DNA from: a virus
Strand: one strand, 5' to 3'
Length of the DNA stretch: 28,709 nucleotides
IMG/VR virus record: IMGVR_UViG_3300021519_000751
Coordinates: 1 to 28,709 of that record
Shown: in pieces, positions 20,342-27,317 of the stretch
Numbering within the stretch: position 1 is the first letter of the stretch
Layout: every line of letters starts with the position of its first letter
The notes under the pieces: model-generated
The model's input: only the letters and a program-made list of their open reading frames with translations
Databases searched by the model: none
What the model was told of the DNA's origin: nothing
Position numbers and translations under genes: made by a program

Positions 20342-22986
20342 TAATCAAACAAACTTTCAAACGTATTGCTAATATTAGTACTATTAGCAAGATCCCAATC
20401 AAGCACACCCAACAGATTTTCTACTTTCTGTGTAATAATACCTTCTTCCATCAATCCACCGTCAAATGGCATATCCTTAAACCACTGTGGCAAACGCTGC
20501 TCGTCTGTTGGATAAGCGATACTTGTCATGTCTAATGGATTACTACGCAGCTTACATACAATAGCTTTCATACCATCAGTGATCTTCATACTACGATTAT
20601 CGCTGTGCATACGAAGCATATTGTTCCAGTTAATAGCAGCCCTAACATGTCCTGGCATATTAGTTTTGCCATTCTTTGTTTCGAGATCACCATAATGTGT
20701 TAATTTATTAACACGCTTAGGAGTACCTTTCTCCCATGCAGGTCTTTGCTTGAACAGTTCTTTAAACTCTTTAATCTTGTCAACGACCTGCTCTCTTGTA
20801 CCACCTTCTAGAACTTGCTCTAGGATACTGCTTAAAAATTCCTGCACAACTTTTGGAGTGTCACTGCGCTTAAGGTCAAGTCCCATTGCTTTGATCTTGC
20901 CACTCTTGCCTTCAACATCCAAACGCTTGCCTTCAAGATCAATGATCAATGCAGCATAACGCTTCTTAGTAATGAACAAGCTCTTACTGGCAACAAGTTC
21001 TCTGCCGCCTTTAATGATCTTACCATTCTCATAGGGTACATGGAAAGCCTTTTCCATAAATGGAGGAAAGCTAATATTAACTTGGTCAGCAATTTGATCA
21101 TATAGATTGATACAGATATCACTGTTCCATTCTGTGCGTTTAGCTGCAACATCATCTTTTATCACTGGCCATGCACTAAAGTAAACACTGTCGGTATCAC
21201 CGTAGATAACAGCTTTACCAACATGATCATATTCGCCTGTTAAGCATTCATTAACAGTAGCATCCATGTGACGTGCAATGACACGACCACTTAGTGTAGT
21301 ACTTTGACCAATGCGCTTATCGAAGAATCTACAGCCTGGATTAAGAATTGCACCATACAAGCTGTTTAGATTAATCTTCTTTACCAGCTGTCTCTTGTCC
21401 CAAAAGGCTGCTTCTTTTGCATCTTTGGCCTGTTTCTTTTTGGCCTGGAGCTCCTGACGCTCTTTGTACCATTGCTCAAGCAAGCCTGGAACGACACCCT
21501 GTCTGTCAAGAGTGAACAACGTCCCGTTGGCGCTAAGACTCCATGCTTGGTTGGAGTCGAACACCATCCGATATATTTGGGCCGCACTGTACGTTTCACT
21601 GTTTCCATCCTCCCAATCAATTGTAATCTCAGTTCCAATCTCCTGATTCATTACTGCGGTATATTCAATTGTGCCAAACATACCTTCCCATGCATCAGCA
21701 AAGCTGCTACCCTTGTCCATCTTATTTTTGATATAAGTATCAGTCATTATAGGACGCAACTGTCCAATGATAGTTTCAACACTCATATTCAGCGCACGGA
21801 TGGCTGATGGATACAGTGAATTAATATCAATTGCTCCAATCCATTCATGAATACCTTTCTTAGGATAAGCAACATATGCGCCAGCTGCTTGAATCCCATC
21901 TTCATATCCTTTACGAGCAGGAACAACCATTCCACGAGCATGAGCAGCATTGATAATTGCCTGCTCAGTCACAGCAACAGCACCCATAGTTGTTTGTAGC
22001 AGCACGGTATTAGCATGGGCAAGTTCGTTAGCAAGTTCGATAAAGCGCAGCTTCTTATCCAGCTTATCAAGTAGTGCTGTATCCTGTCTGTTGTACTCTA
22101 GAAACTTCTTAAAGTCATCGTTGTACAACTGATCTAAGCTTCCTTCATAAGGAATCTTACGTTCATTGAGCTCGTATTCGCCAATAGCATCTAGTGCATA
22201 GCTATGCCGCTCTTCGTAGGTATACTTGCGATATAGATTCATATAATCCATATGCACCCGACCGACAATATCATATGTTTGACGCTCAAGTCCAAACTTC
22301 TCATATGTACGATCACGGGGCATTTGTCCCCACAAGCAATACCGTCTAGTATCATCCTTGCTTAGTACTCTAGCAGTGCGATTAATCATGTAAGGAATAT
22401 CAAAGCCCTCACTGTTCCAGCCACTGAGGATATCGGCATCTTCAATGAGATCCATAAAGGTCTTTAGTAGGTCTGCTTCTTCCTCAAACAAGTAACAGTT
22501 AGGAATACTCTCACATATTGCCTGTGCATCTTCATGCGACATATTAGGGGGAGCAATGCATAGTGTAATCAATTGATCTAACCAATTGAGGAATACTGTT
22601 ACTGCTGTGACCTTAGTAAATGGATCTTCTGGGCTGCTATATCCACGGACCTTATCAAAATCCGTCTCAATATCGAAAAACGCCACGTTAAGTTCAGGAG
22701 CATCTTGGCCAAGATAGTTTTCAGCTAGACAACGAAAGATTGGATTAACATCACTTTCAAAAAGTGTCTTGCCTTTGAACGCAGCCATTTCCTTACGGAA
22801 GTCTTTGCTGCTTCGTGTGCTTACACGTTTACAAGGCTCTCCCCACAATGTACGAAATTGACCATGTTCGTTGGGATAATAGAATACATAATTTGCGGGA
22901 TAATCGTGGTAAACTCTCTTACCATCTTTACGCTCCACAACGTGGATACGTTCTTTTTCTCGATCGATAATTGCGTCGACGTACAT
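20341..22986 (-). CDS. gp43: Family B DNA polymerase with 3'-5' exonuclease (T4 gp43-like)
   Basis: 881 residues, near T4 gp43 (898). Exonuclease motifs: ExoI FFDIETD (D105, E107), ExoII SGWNSEGFDIPY (N191, D196), ExoIII EYNRQDTALLD (D302). Polymerase motifs: A DINSLYPSAI (D387), B KKINLNSLYGA (537-545 region), C YGDTDSVYF (D597, D599). The C-terminus TFESLFD resembles the hydrophobic clamp-binding peptide of T4/RB69 polymerases. The ATG at 22986 has an AAGGAA site 5 nt upstream, itself preceded by a small hairpin (22998-23015) that may be a translational operator. It is the replicative polymerase and proofreader. Confidence 0.97.
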   Translation of the reverse strand: MYVDAIIDREKERIHVVERKDGKRVYHDYPANYVFYYPNEHGQFRTLWGEPCKRVSTRSSKDFRKEMAAFKGKTLFESDVNPIFRCLAENYLGQDAPELNVAFFDIETDFDKVRGYSSPEDPFTKVTAVTVFLNWLDQLITLCIAPPNMSHEDAQAICESIPNCYLFEEEADLLKTFMDLIEDADILSGWNSEGFDIPYMINRTARVLSKDDTRRYCLWGQMPRDRTYEKFGLERQTYDIVGRVHMDYMNLYRKYTYEERHSYALDAIGEYELNERKIPYEGSLDQLYNDDFKKFLEYNRQDTALLDKLDKKLRFIELANELAHANTVLLQTTMGAVAVTEQAIINAAHARGMVVPARKGYEDGIQAAGAYVAYPKKGIHEWIGAIDINSLYPSAIRALNMSVETIIGQLRPIMTDTYIKNKMDKGSSFADAWEGMFGTIEYTAVMNQEIGTEITIDWEDGNSETYSAAQIYRMVFDSNQAWSLSANGTLFTLDRQGVVPGLLEQWYKERQELQAKKKQAKDAKEAAFWDKRQLVKKINLNSLYGAILNPGCRFFDKRIGQSTTLSGRVIARHMDATVNECLTGEYDHVGKAVIYGDTDSVYFSAWPVIKDDVAAKRTEWNSDICINLYDQIADQVNISFPPFMEKAFHVPYENGKIIKGGRELVASKSLFITKKRYAALIIDLEGKRLDVEGKSGKIKAMGLDLKRSDTPKVVQEFLSSILEQVLEGGTREQVVDKIKEFKELFKQRPAWEKGTPKRVNKLTHYGDLETKNGKTNMPGHVRAAINWNNMLRMHSDNRSMKITDGMKAIVCKLRSNPLDMTSIAYPTDEQRLPQWFKDMPFDGGLMEEGIITQKVENLLGVLDWDLANSTNISNTFESLFD

Positions 22987-22991
22987 TTCAT

Positions 22992-23015
22992 TTCCTTAGC
23001 TGCTTACGGCCAGCC
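22992..23015 (-). promoter_or_regulatory. Ribosome binding site with abutting 5-bp/8-nt hairpin (candidate gp43 operator)
   Basis: On the minus strand, GGCTG - GCCGTAAG - CAGCT forms a 5-bp stem (one G-U pair) with an 8-nt loop, directly followed by the AAGGAA ribosome binding site and the polymerase ATG at 22986. T4 gp43 represses its own translation by binding a hairpin of 5 bp and 8-nt loop at its ribosome binding site (established). The geometry matches; the loop sequence does not match T4. A second hairpin (TGAGGG/CCCTCA, 23027-23050) lies further upstream in the 77-nt leader. Confidence 0.5.
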
Positions 23016-23063
23016 CTGCCACTTCATGAGGGTTTTGAAAGGATCCCTCAACCTTATATATAA

Positions 23064-23336
23064 TTATTCGTCTTCTTGGCGTAGGTTATCTGTGCTGTTT
23101 AAGATACTTTCGATCATATCAAGATCATCACGTACACGATCAAAGTCACGCTTCTGAGCCATCTTAATAGCTCTCTTGAGCAAGCTGGGCTTCAATTCCA
23201 TCTCTTCAGCAATGTGTTTGATGGTATCGTTAAGACCTTCAGTTAGTGTCTCAACTTCAGTCATAACTGTTGAACTCTCACTGATGAGGTTCTTTAGTTT
23301 AGCCTTTTCTTCTGCATTAAAATTACGAGTTGTCAT
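23064..23336 (-). CDS. DsbA-like small protein (possible dsDNA-binding)
   Basis: 90 residues, helical and charged. The core ETLTEGLNDTIKHIAEEMELKPSLLKRAI followed by RDFDRVRDDLDMIESIL has the length and layout of T4 DsbA (89 residues), a double-strand DNA-binding protein that helps late promoters: a helix with ELI-x-x-I, a short turn, a helix with LL-x-x-A, then an acidic helix. I judge this by layout, not by strong identity. The start ATG at 23336 follows AAGGAAG within the end of the preceding gene (14-nt overlap). It is the last gene before the 77-nt leader of the polymerase gene. Confidence 0.62.
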   Translation of the reverse strand: MTTRNFNAEEKAKLKNLISESSTVMTEVETLTEGLNDTIKHIAEEMELKPSLLKRAIKMAQKRDFDRVRDDLDMIESILNSTDNLRQEDE

Positions 23337-23877
23337 GTTCTTCCTTTACTAATGTTTCCAAAAGCTTATATTGTTCATAAGCTGTGCGGTATTCTTCACT
23401 ATTATACTTAGGTTCAATTAATTTTGCATTATTATATTCTTCATATGCGTCTTTAAGTGTGGGGTTCTCAGACATTTTCTTTTTATTAGGTACTATAACA
23501 CTGAACATTTCATTTAGGATTTGGATGTTTTCGTATAATTCATCCAAGTTAATTTTATGTTTCTTAGTTTTAATTGTTGGATCATCACTGTCAATTGCTA
23601 TTGTACCAGTAATTGATACTGTATTAGGACTATAGTTCGTAGTCCAACCAGATGATGTCAAAACACTATTACTAGCACCAATACTAGACATTGGCAATGT
23701 GAATACGTTGCTGATGGGGACGGCAGTAAAGCCACTACCACCACCTCCGCCTCCACCAGTTACATAAACTTTAGAATTTTGACCAGTGGACGGATAGTTA
23801 TAAGTTGTTATGCCGGAATTGTTTGTTATTGATGAAGTAGTAGTTGAAACATTGGATTGTTTAGTTGACCAAAACAT
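23323..23877 (-). CDS. Virion-type protein with Gly run and C-terminal helical domain
   Basis: 184 residues. The N-terminal 100 residues are rich in Ser/Thr/Gly/Asn with a run of seven Gly (about 42-48) and beta-type repeats (NVFTLPM, SITGTIAIDS), as in phage structural proteins. The C-terminal part (about 108-184) is helical, with a KINLDELYENIQILNEMF segment and the pattern LKDAYEEYNNAK ... YRTAYEQYKLLETL, seen widely (from memory) at the ends of phage structural proteins. The start ATG at 23877 has a strong GAGGT site. Likely a minor virion or neck/tail component; function unproven. Confidence 0.65.
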   Translation of the reverse strand: MFWSTKQSNVSTTTSSITNNSGITTYNYPSTGQNSKVYVTGGGGGGGSGFTAVPISNVFTLPMSSIGASNSVLTSSGWTTNYSPNTVSITGTIAIDSDDPTIKTKKHKINLDELYENIQILNEMFSVIVPNKKKMSENPTLKDAYEEYNNAKLIEPKYNSEEYRTAYEQYKLLETLVKEEHDNS

Positions 23878-23899
23878 AAGATTACCTCAGTGTCCAAGG

Positions 23900-24253
23900 T
23901 TAGATCTTTGCTGGTTGACCTTCTCTTGACTTCTTATATTTTATAGCATATGAGTCAGGAGTGCAAGAAAATTTTGCAACAAAATCCTTATGAAGTTGCT
24001 CAGGCTTAACTCTAAACTTCTCAGAGATATGTTTCATTAATATATCAATTGATTCATAATCAGTTTTTGGTATATGCTTTAGATTATGCTCAAGTTGATC
24101 AACTGCGCCCCGCCCTAGATCTTTATGATTATCCTCAACTGATTTACTATAACGGAATCTTGCACCCATAAGCCCACGAGCACCAGGACTAACAGGCCAT
24201 TTGCTCTGTAGTCCAACACTCATTGATGCTTCTAATATTTCCTTAAAACGCAT
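23900..24253 (-). CDS. Small protein with capsid-targeting-like N-terminus
   Basis: 117 residues. The N-terminus MRFKEILEAS resembles the T4 internal-protein capsid-targeting peptide (MKTYQEFIAE type), and ILE followed by Ala fits the T4 prohead protease rule ([L/I]-x-E). The rest is basic and probably DNA-binding in composition (GARFRYSKSV, KYKKSREGQPAKI), with a helical middle. If cleaved, about 109 residues would be packaged inside the capsid and injected. The start overlaps the upstream stop as TAATG. This is an inference from the N-terminal motif shared with its neighbours. Confidence 0.62.
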   Translation of the reverse strand: MRFKEILEASMSVGLQSKWPVSPGARGLMGARFRYSKSVEDNHKDLGRGAVDQLEHNLKHIPKTDYESIDILMKHISEKFRVKPEQLHKDFVAKFSCTPDSYAIKYKKSREGQPAKI

Positions 24254-24444
24254 TAGGCTTTTCCGTTTGTTTTTAGCTTTGGTGGTCCATCATTACTTAT
24301 ATTAAATCCTAACTTAGCAGCTTGCTTCTTATCTTCTCCTGGGCCAACATCAACTGTTAGTGCATTTGCCCAGCGTGGATCTTTAGCTTCTTCATCATTA
24401 ACTGGAATATGTCCGCTTGATTCATATATCTCAATGAGCCTCAT
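24253..24444 (-). CDS. Small protein with capsid-targeting-like N-terminus
   Basis: 63 residues from the ATG at 24444 (MRLIEIYESS), which overlaps the upstream stop as TGATG. An in-frame ATG at 24456 is possible, but the 24444 start gives the MxxxEIxE form shared with the neighbouring genes. IYE followed by Ser fits the T4 prohead protease rule. The remaining 55 residues are polar (HIPVNDEEAKDPRWANALTV, then GPGEDKKQAAKLGFNISNDG) with no known domain. Candidate internal capsid protein (inference). Confidence 0.6.
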   Translation of the reverse strand: MRLIEIYESSGHIPVNDEEAKDPRWANALTVDVGPGEDKKQAAKLGFNISNDGPPKLKTNGKA

Positions 24445-24587
24445 CAACAGTTCCATTTTCTCAAAGCTAATGCTTTTCTTGTTGGTTTACCATTTGGCTT
24501 TTTCATTGCACCCTTCATCCCGCCCATACGGGCACAGAAACTCTTGCGACGCTTTGCTGCTTCTGAAATAATATCTTTAACTTTCAT
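24444..24587 (-). CDS. Small basic protein (47 residues) with capsid-targeting-like N-terminus
   Basis: The peptide is MKVKDIISEA at the N-terminus, then a basic segment (AKRRKSFCARMGGMKGAMKK) and a C-terminus TRKALALRKWNC. From memory, a KSFCARM-GGMK block with a terminal LRxWxC recurs in small phage proteins of unknown role. ISE followed by Ala fits the T4 prohead protease rule. The ATG at 24587 overlaps the preceding stop (ATGA) and the stop overlaps the next start (TGATG), so it is translationally coupled on both sides. Strongly basic and probably nucleic-acid-binding. Confidence 0.72.
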   Translation of the reverse strand: MKVKDIISEAAKRRKSFCARMGGMKGAMKKPNGKPTRKALALRKWNC

Positions 24588-24733
24588 GGCGCACCTTGTC
24601 CTCTATATTTCTTAAAACTACGCTTCTTATGTTTATTCATTGAACTTAATTTAAGATTTCCAATACCCTGGCTAGTGCCTTTATTATTCTTGACTCTTTC
24701 TACTTTTACTTCTTTAGTTACTTTACTGGCCAT
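24584..24733 (-). CDS. Small basic protein (49 residues)
   Basis: The product begins MASKVTKEVKVERVKNN, contains GIGNLKLSSMNKHKKRSF, and ends KKYRGQGAP. It is highly basic and low in hydrophobic residues, so likely to bind nucleic acid or a partner. From memory, the GIGNLK-x-SSMNKxKKRSFKxYRGQG core recurs in phage genomes as a small gene near head genes. The ATG at 24733 has an AAGGAG site 8 nt upstream. The stop overlaps the next ATG (ATGA). Confidence 0.78.
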   Translation of the reverse strand: MASKVTKEVKVERVKNNKGTSQGIGNLKLSSMNKHKKRSFKKYRGQGAP

Positions 24734-24755
24734 TTGTTGAACTCCTTTTTAATAA

Positions 24756-26684
24756 TTATATACCGCCAACCATTTTTTTGCCGGGCTTACCTTTGTCTTT
24801 ACCTTTGTAATAACCAGTGAACTTTGGACCTTGACCTTCATCTTTACCTTCATCTTTACCTTCACTTTGTCCTTTTACAAAGCCAATAAAAGCATCTTTT
24901 GATGTCATAAGATTCTTAATTGTTTCATGCTTTTCTACAGGACGCATAGCATCAATTTTAGCTAATGCTGCTCTTGCAATAGAAGGCTTAATTGCTAATG
25001 TACTACCATCTCGGAATGTTAATGGCTTACCAGTAGCTGTATCTAAATTAGATTTAAGCTGAAGTAGTATGTTTGACTTATCAGTTGTGTCGCCACGTGG
25101 TGCTACATATCCACCTAATCCTGTTTTTGGATCATATTTGTTAGCTTTGTACATAGGTGCTGCACGATCAGGGTCATGCCCAAATTTAGAAGCAGTTCTT
25201 GCTCTCATGGTTGGTGTAGAAATGCCAGATCCAAATCCTGCTTCTGCTACACTCTCACCATAGTTCTTACTACCAAATGAATCATCCTTATAGCCTGCCA
25301 TATATTCAGCTATCTCTGCAGGATCGGTTAACTTTACTCTCATACGCTTACCGGTTTCATCAGTGATTACTTTATGAGGATTTGGTGGACGACCGTAATA
25401 TCCATCTGCTATACCACGTGCTTTTGGACCGTAATCACCACCTTCTGATTCACCAAGCCCTTGCTTTAATTGTAGAATGGAATGAACTAACTTCCCACGC
25501 ATCTCAGCTTGTGAATGCCCTTGAGCCCACCCACCTTCTGCCCAGTTAGCAATCATTGCTGCATCGTTAGGTGATAGATTTGAAAATTCTTGTGTTAAAT
25601 CCTGTGCATTATATTGCCCATAACGTCCCCAAATAGCTTTTGCTTCTGGATTTTTCAATGCTGCGTCTGCATCTGCACGACTAACCATCATTCCTTCACC
25701 AATTTTCTTCTTACGCTTCTGCATACCAATACCGCCACTGGCAAATCCAGTTGGACTAGCACCCATGCCGCCTGCACTGCTTGCGCCTGCGCTTGCACTC
25801 TCAGCAACTATCTTCATACCCTTATGATCTTTACAATGACTGAATCCAGTCTGATGCGGAGCAGTTAATCTACTACCACTAAATCCTTTACCACATTGAC
25901 TACAATGAACTACCTTAGCTTTTGGTTTGTCTGAACTCTCTCCAATTACATAGTAACCTTGCTTTTGATGATTTACGATATCAGTTGGCTTAACTATGAT
26001 TGGAGTACCCAACGGCTGCTTGTCTGGACCAAGCTTTGCCATCTTTACCATACCATCTGCTGTTGCCATTGGACCTGCACCGCCTGTTTGTGGAGTTGCA
26101 CTTGCTTGTCCTGGCTTTAGTTGCTGTGTTTGCTGAGGAGCACCTGGTGCTTGAGGCTGTTGTTGCTGCTGCCCGCCCAATGCCATCGGCTGTTGATTTG
26201 CAACATTTTCTTCAGCTTCTGGGTTAGTTGAATTTTGACCAGGACCATATGCTGCTGCTTCGTCAACTTCACCGTTGCCGTGCATCTCATAATCAAAGTA
26301 ATGATAAACACTTTCTAGATAGTCAGCTGCTTTAGTAATCTTAGCCTGTACCCAACCTTCGATACCCTGCTGTTCGCTAACTTGTTGTAGCATCTTTTCT
26401 AAAGCCATTGCAGATTTGCCAGCACGATAAAGATCACTGCGGGCCATGCTAACTTCATGATCAGGGTGGTCTGTGGGAGCAGGGTGATTTTCTTTCTCTG
26501 CCATTGGCATATTCTGTTGAATTGCATATTCTTCATTTACCTTAGCAAGAGCTGCTTCTAGCTTTGCCAGCATTGCATCTGCACCAGATGATTGTGATTC
26601 AGTTAAATTTGAATTTTTAAGTTGATGAATACGGCGTTCAATGGCAAAACGCTGTGTAAGAAGTTTAACGAGGTTATCGCTCAT
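24756..26684 (-). CDS. Multidomain virion-type protein, Gln/Gly-rich, with zinc-finger-like module
   Basis: 642 residues. Residues 1-60 contain a coiled coil. Residues about 77-135 (VSMARSDLYRAGKSAMALEK, then WVQAKITKAADYLESVYHYFDYEM) are a helical module that, from memory, recurs in large-phage structural proteins. Residues 150-210 are a Gln/Pro/Gly linker (QQQQQPQAPGAPQQTQQ). C261, C264, H277, C284 and H287 form a zinc-finger-like cluster. Further blocks cover 330-480 and 480-600, and the C-terminus has a GKDEG repeat. [L/I]-x-E sites resembling T4 prohead protease targets occur near 29, 249, 330 and 412. A late promoter motif lies upstream. Likely a packaged or scaffold-like protein (inference). 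Confidence 0.75.
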   Translation of the reverse strand: MSDNLVKLLTQRFAIERRIHQLKNSNLTESQSSGADAMLAKLEAALAKVNEEYAIQQNMPMAEKENHPAPTDHPDHEVSMARSDLYRAGKSAMALEKMLQQVSEQQGIEGWVQAKITKAADYLESVYHYFDYEMHGNGEVDEAAAYGPGQNSTNPEAEENVANQQPMALGGQQQQQPQAPGAPQQTQQLKPGQASATPQTGGAGPMATADGMVKMAKLGPDKQPLGTPIIVKPTDIVNHQKQGYYVIGESSDKPKAKVVHCSQCGKGFSGSRLTAPHQTGFSHCKDHKGMKIVAESASAGASSAGGMGASPTGFASGGIGMQKRKKKIGEGMMVSRADADAALKNPEAKAIWGRYGQYNAQDLTQEFSNLSPNDAAMIANWAEGGWAQGHSQAEMRGKLVHSILQLKQGLGESEGGDYGPKARGIADGYYGRPPNPHKVITDETGKRMRVKLTDPAEIAEYMAGYKDDSFGSKNYGESVAEAGFGSGISTPTMRARTASKFGHDPDRAAPMYKANKYDPKTGLGGYVAPRGDTTDKSNILLQLKSNLDTATGKPLTFRDGSTLAIKPSIARAALAKIDAMRPVEKHETIKNLMTSKDAFIGFVKGQSEGKDEGKDEGQGPKFTGYYKGKDKGKPGKKMVGGI

Positions 26685-26707
26685 GAATAGAATCCTGTTG
26701 TTAGTAA

Positions 26708-26715
26708 TATTTATT
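26708..26715 (-). promoter_or_regulatory. Candidate T4-type late promoter motif
   Basis: AATAAATA on the minus strand, 23 nt upstream of the ATG at 26684, with an AGGA site in between. The position fits a late promoter with a short leader. It overlaps the stop of the preceding gene at 26711. It supports late (structural) expression of the 642-residue protein. Confidence 0.55.
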
Positions 26716-27013
26716 GAATTTCAAAAGAATATGTGAAGTCATTTATGTTACGAGTTACTGTATTATCCACAGCAACATCAGTGATGAATACACGATTACT
26801 TGTTAAGTTTTCAATTGTTAATTCATAGTGGTTATTTTCTAAATTTAAGAAAACATTCTCTTCTAACTGTTCATCTTGCCGTAGATCTTCTGGGTAAAAT
26901 CTTTCAGTTAGCATAAAGTCATTAAGATATATCCTGTATTTTGCACCAGGATACTTAAAATTCATCATATCTAATATTCTAATGTCCAGTCGTATTCTAA
27001 GAAAAACTTCCAC
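26711..27013 (-). CDS. Small beta-rich protein, virion-type, unknown function
   Basis: Up to 100 residues. The frame opens with GTG at 27013, four bases after the upstream stop; ATGs at 26968/26965 are alternatives with only weak sites. The sequence alternates strands (YRIYLNDFMLTERFYPED, NVFLNLENNHYELTIENL, VFITDVAVD), as in an Ig-like or carbohydrate-binding beta-sandwich, and keeps this pattern before the ATGs (VFLRIRLDIRILD), which favours the longer form. No catalytic residues stand out. Its place among virion-like genes suggests a structural decoration or fibre-associated role; this is weak. Confidence 0.55.
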   Translation of the reverse strand: MEVFLRIRLDIRILDMMNFKYPGAKYRIYLNDFMLTERFYPEDLRQDEQLEENVFLNLENNHYELTIENLTSNRVFITDVAVDNTVTRNINDFTYSFEIQ

Positions 27014-27016
27014 AGA

Positions 27017-27307
27017 TTACTTATGGAAGTTAAAAGCGCACTGTAGTTGTTTGGCTAATTCTATACCGCGATGTCGCTCTTCTTTCTTATCACTGGTTTT
27101 CATTTTATGAGCTTTTGCAAGAAGACTACGGAATTCAGTGCGTGTTAACTTCTTGCCAGCATCTGTACCAAGATAGACAGCAGCTTTACGTTTTAGTGTT
27201 CCTGTACGATAAACAGGTTTAGGTTCTTGTGAGAATTCTTCCCACAACGATATAATGAGTTCCCAGTCATGATTGTCATTGAGATTGCCGTAATTTGAAA
27301 AATGCAT
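27017..27307 (-). CDS. Protein of unknown function
   Basis: 96 residues from ATG 27307 (MHFSNYGNLNDNHDWELI), chosen because a GAGGAG site lies 7 nt upstream; an ATG at 27343 would lie inside the preceding gene. The body is helical, basic and rich in Lys/Arg (RTGTLKRKAAVYLGTDAGKK, then LLAKAHKMKTSDKKEERHRG). The tail ends QLQCAFNFHK. No family is recognised. It is expressed with the multidomain gene upstream (10-bp gap). Confidence 0.68.
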   Translation of the reverse strand: MHFSNYGNLNDNHDWELIISLWEEFSQEPKPVYRTGTLKRKAAVYLGTDAGKKLTRTEFRSLLAKAHKMKTSDKKEERHRGIELAKQLQCAFNFHK

Positions 27308-27317
27308 GGTAAACTCC

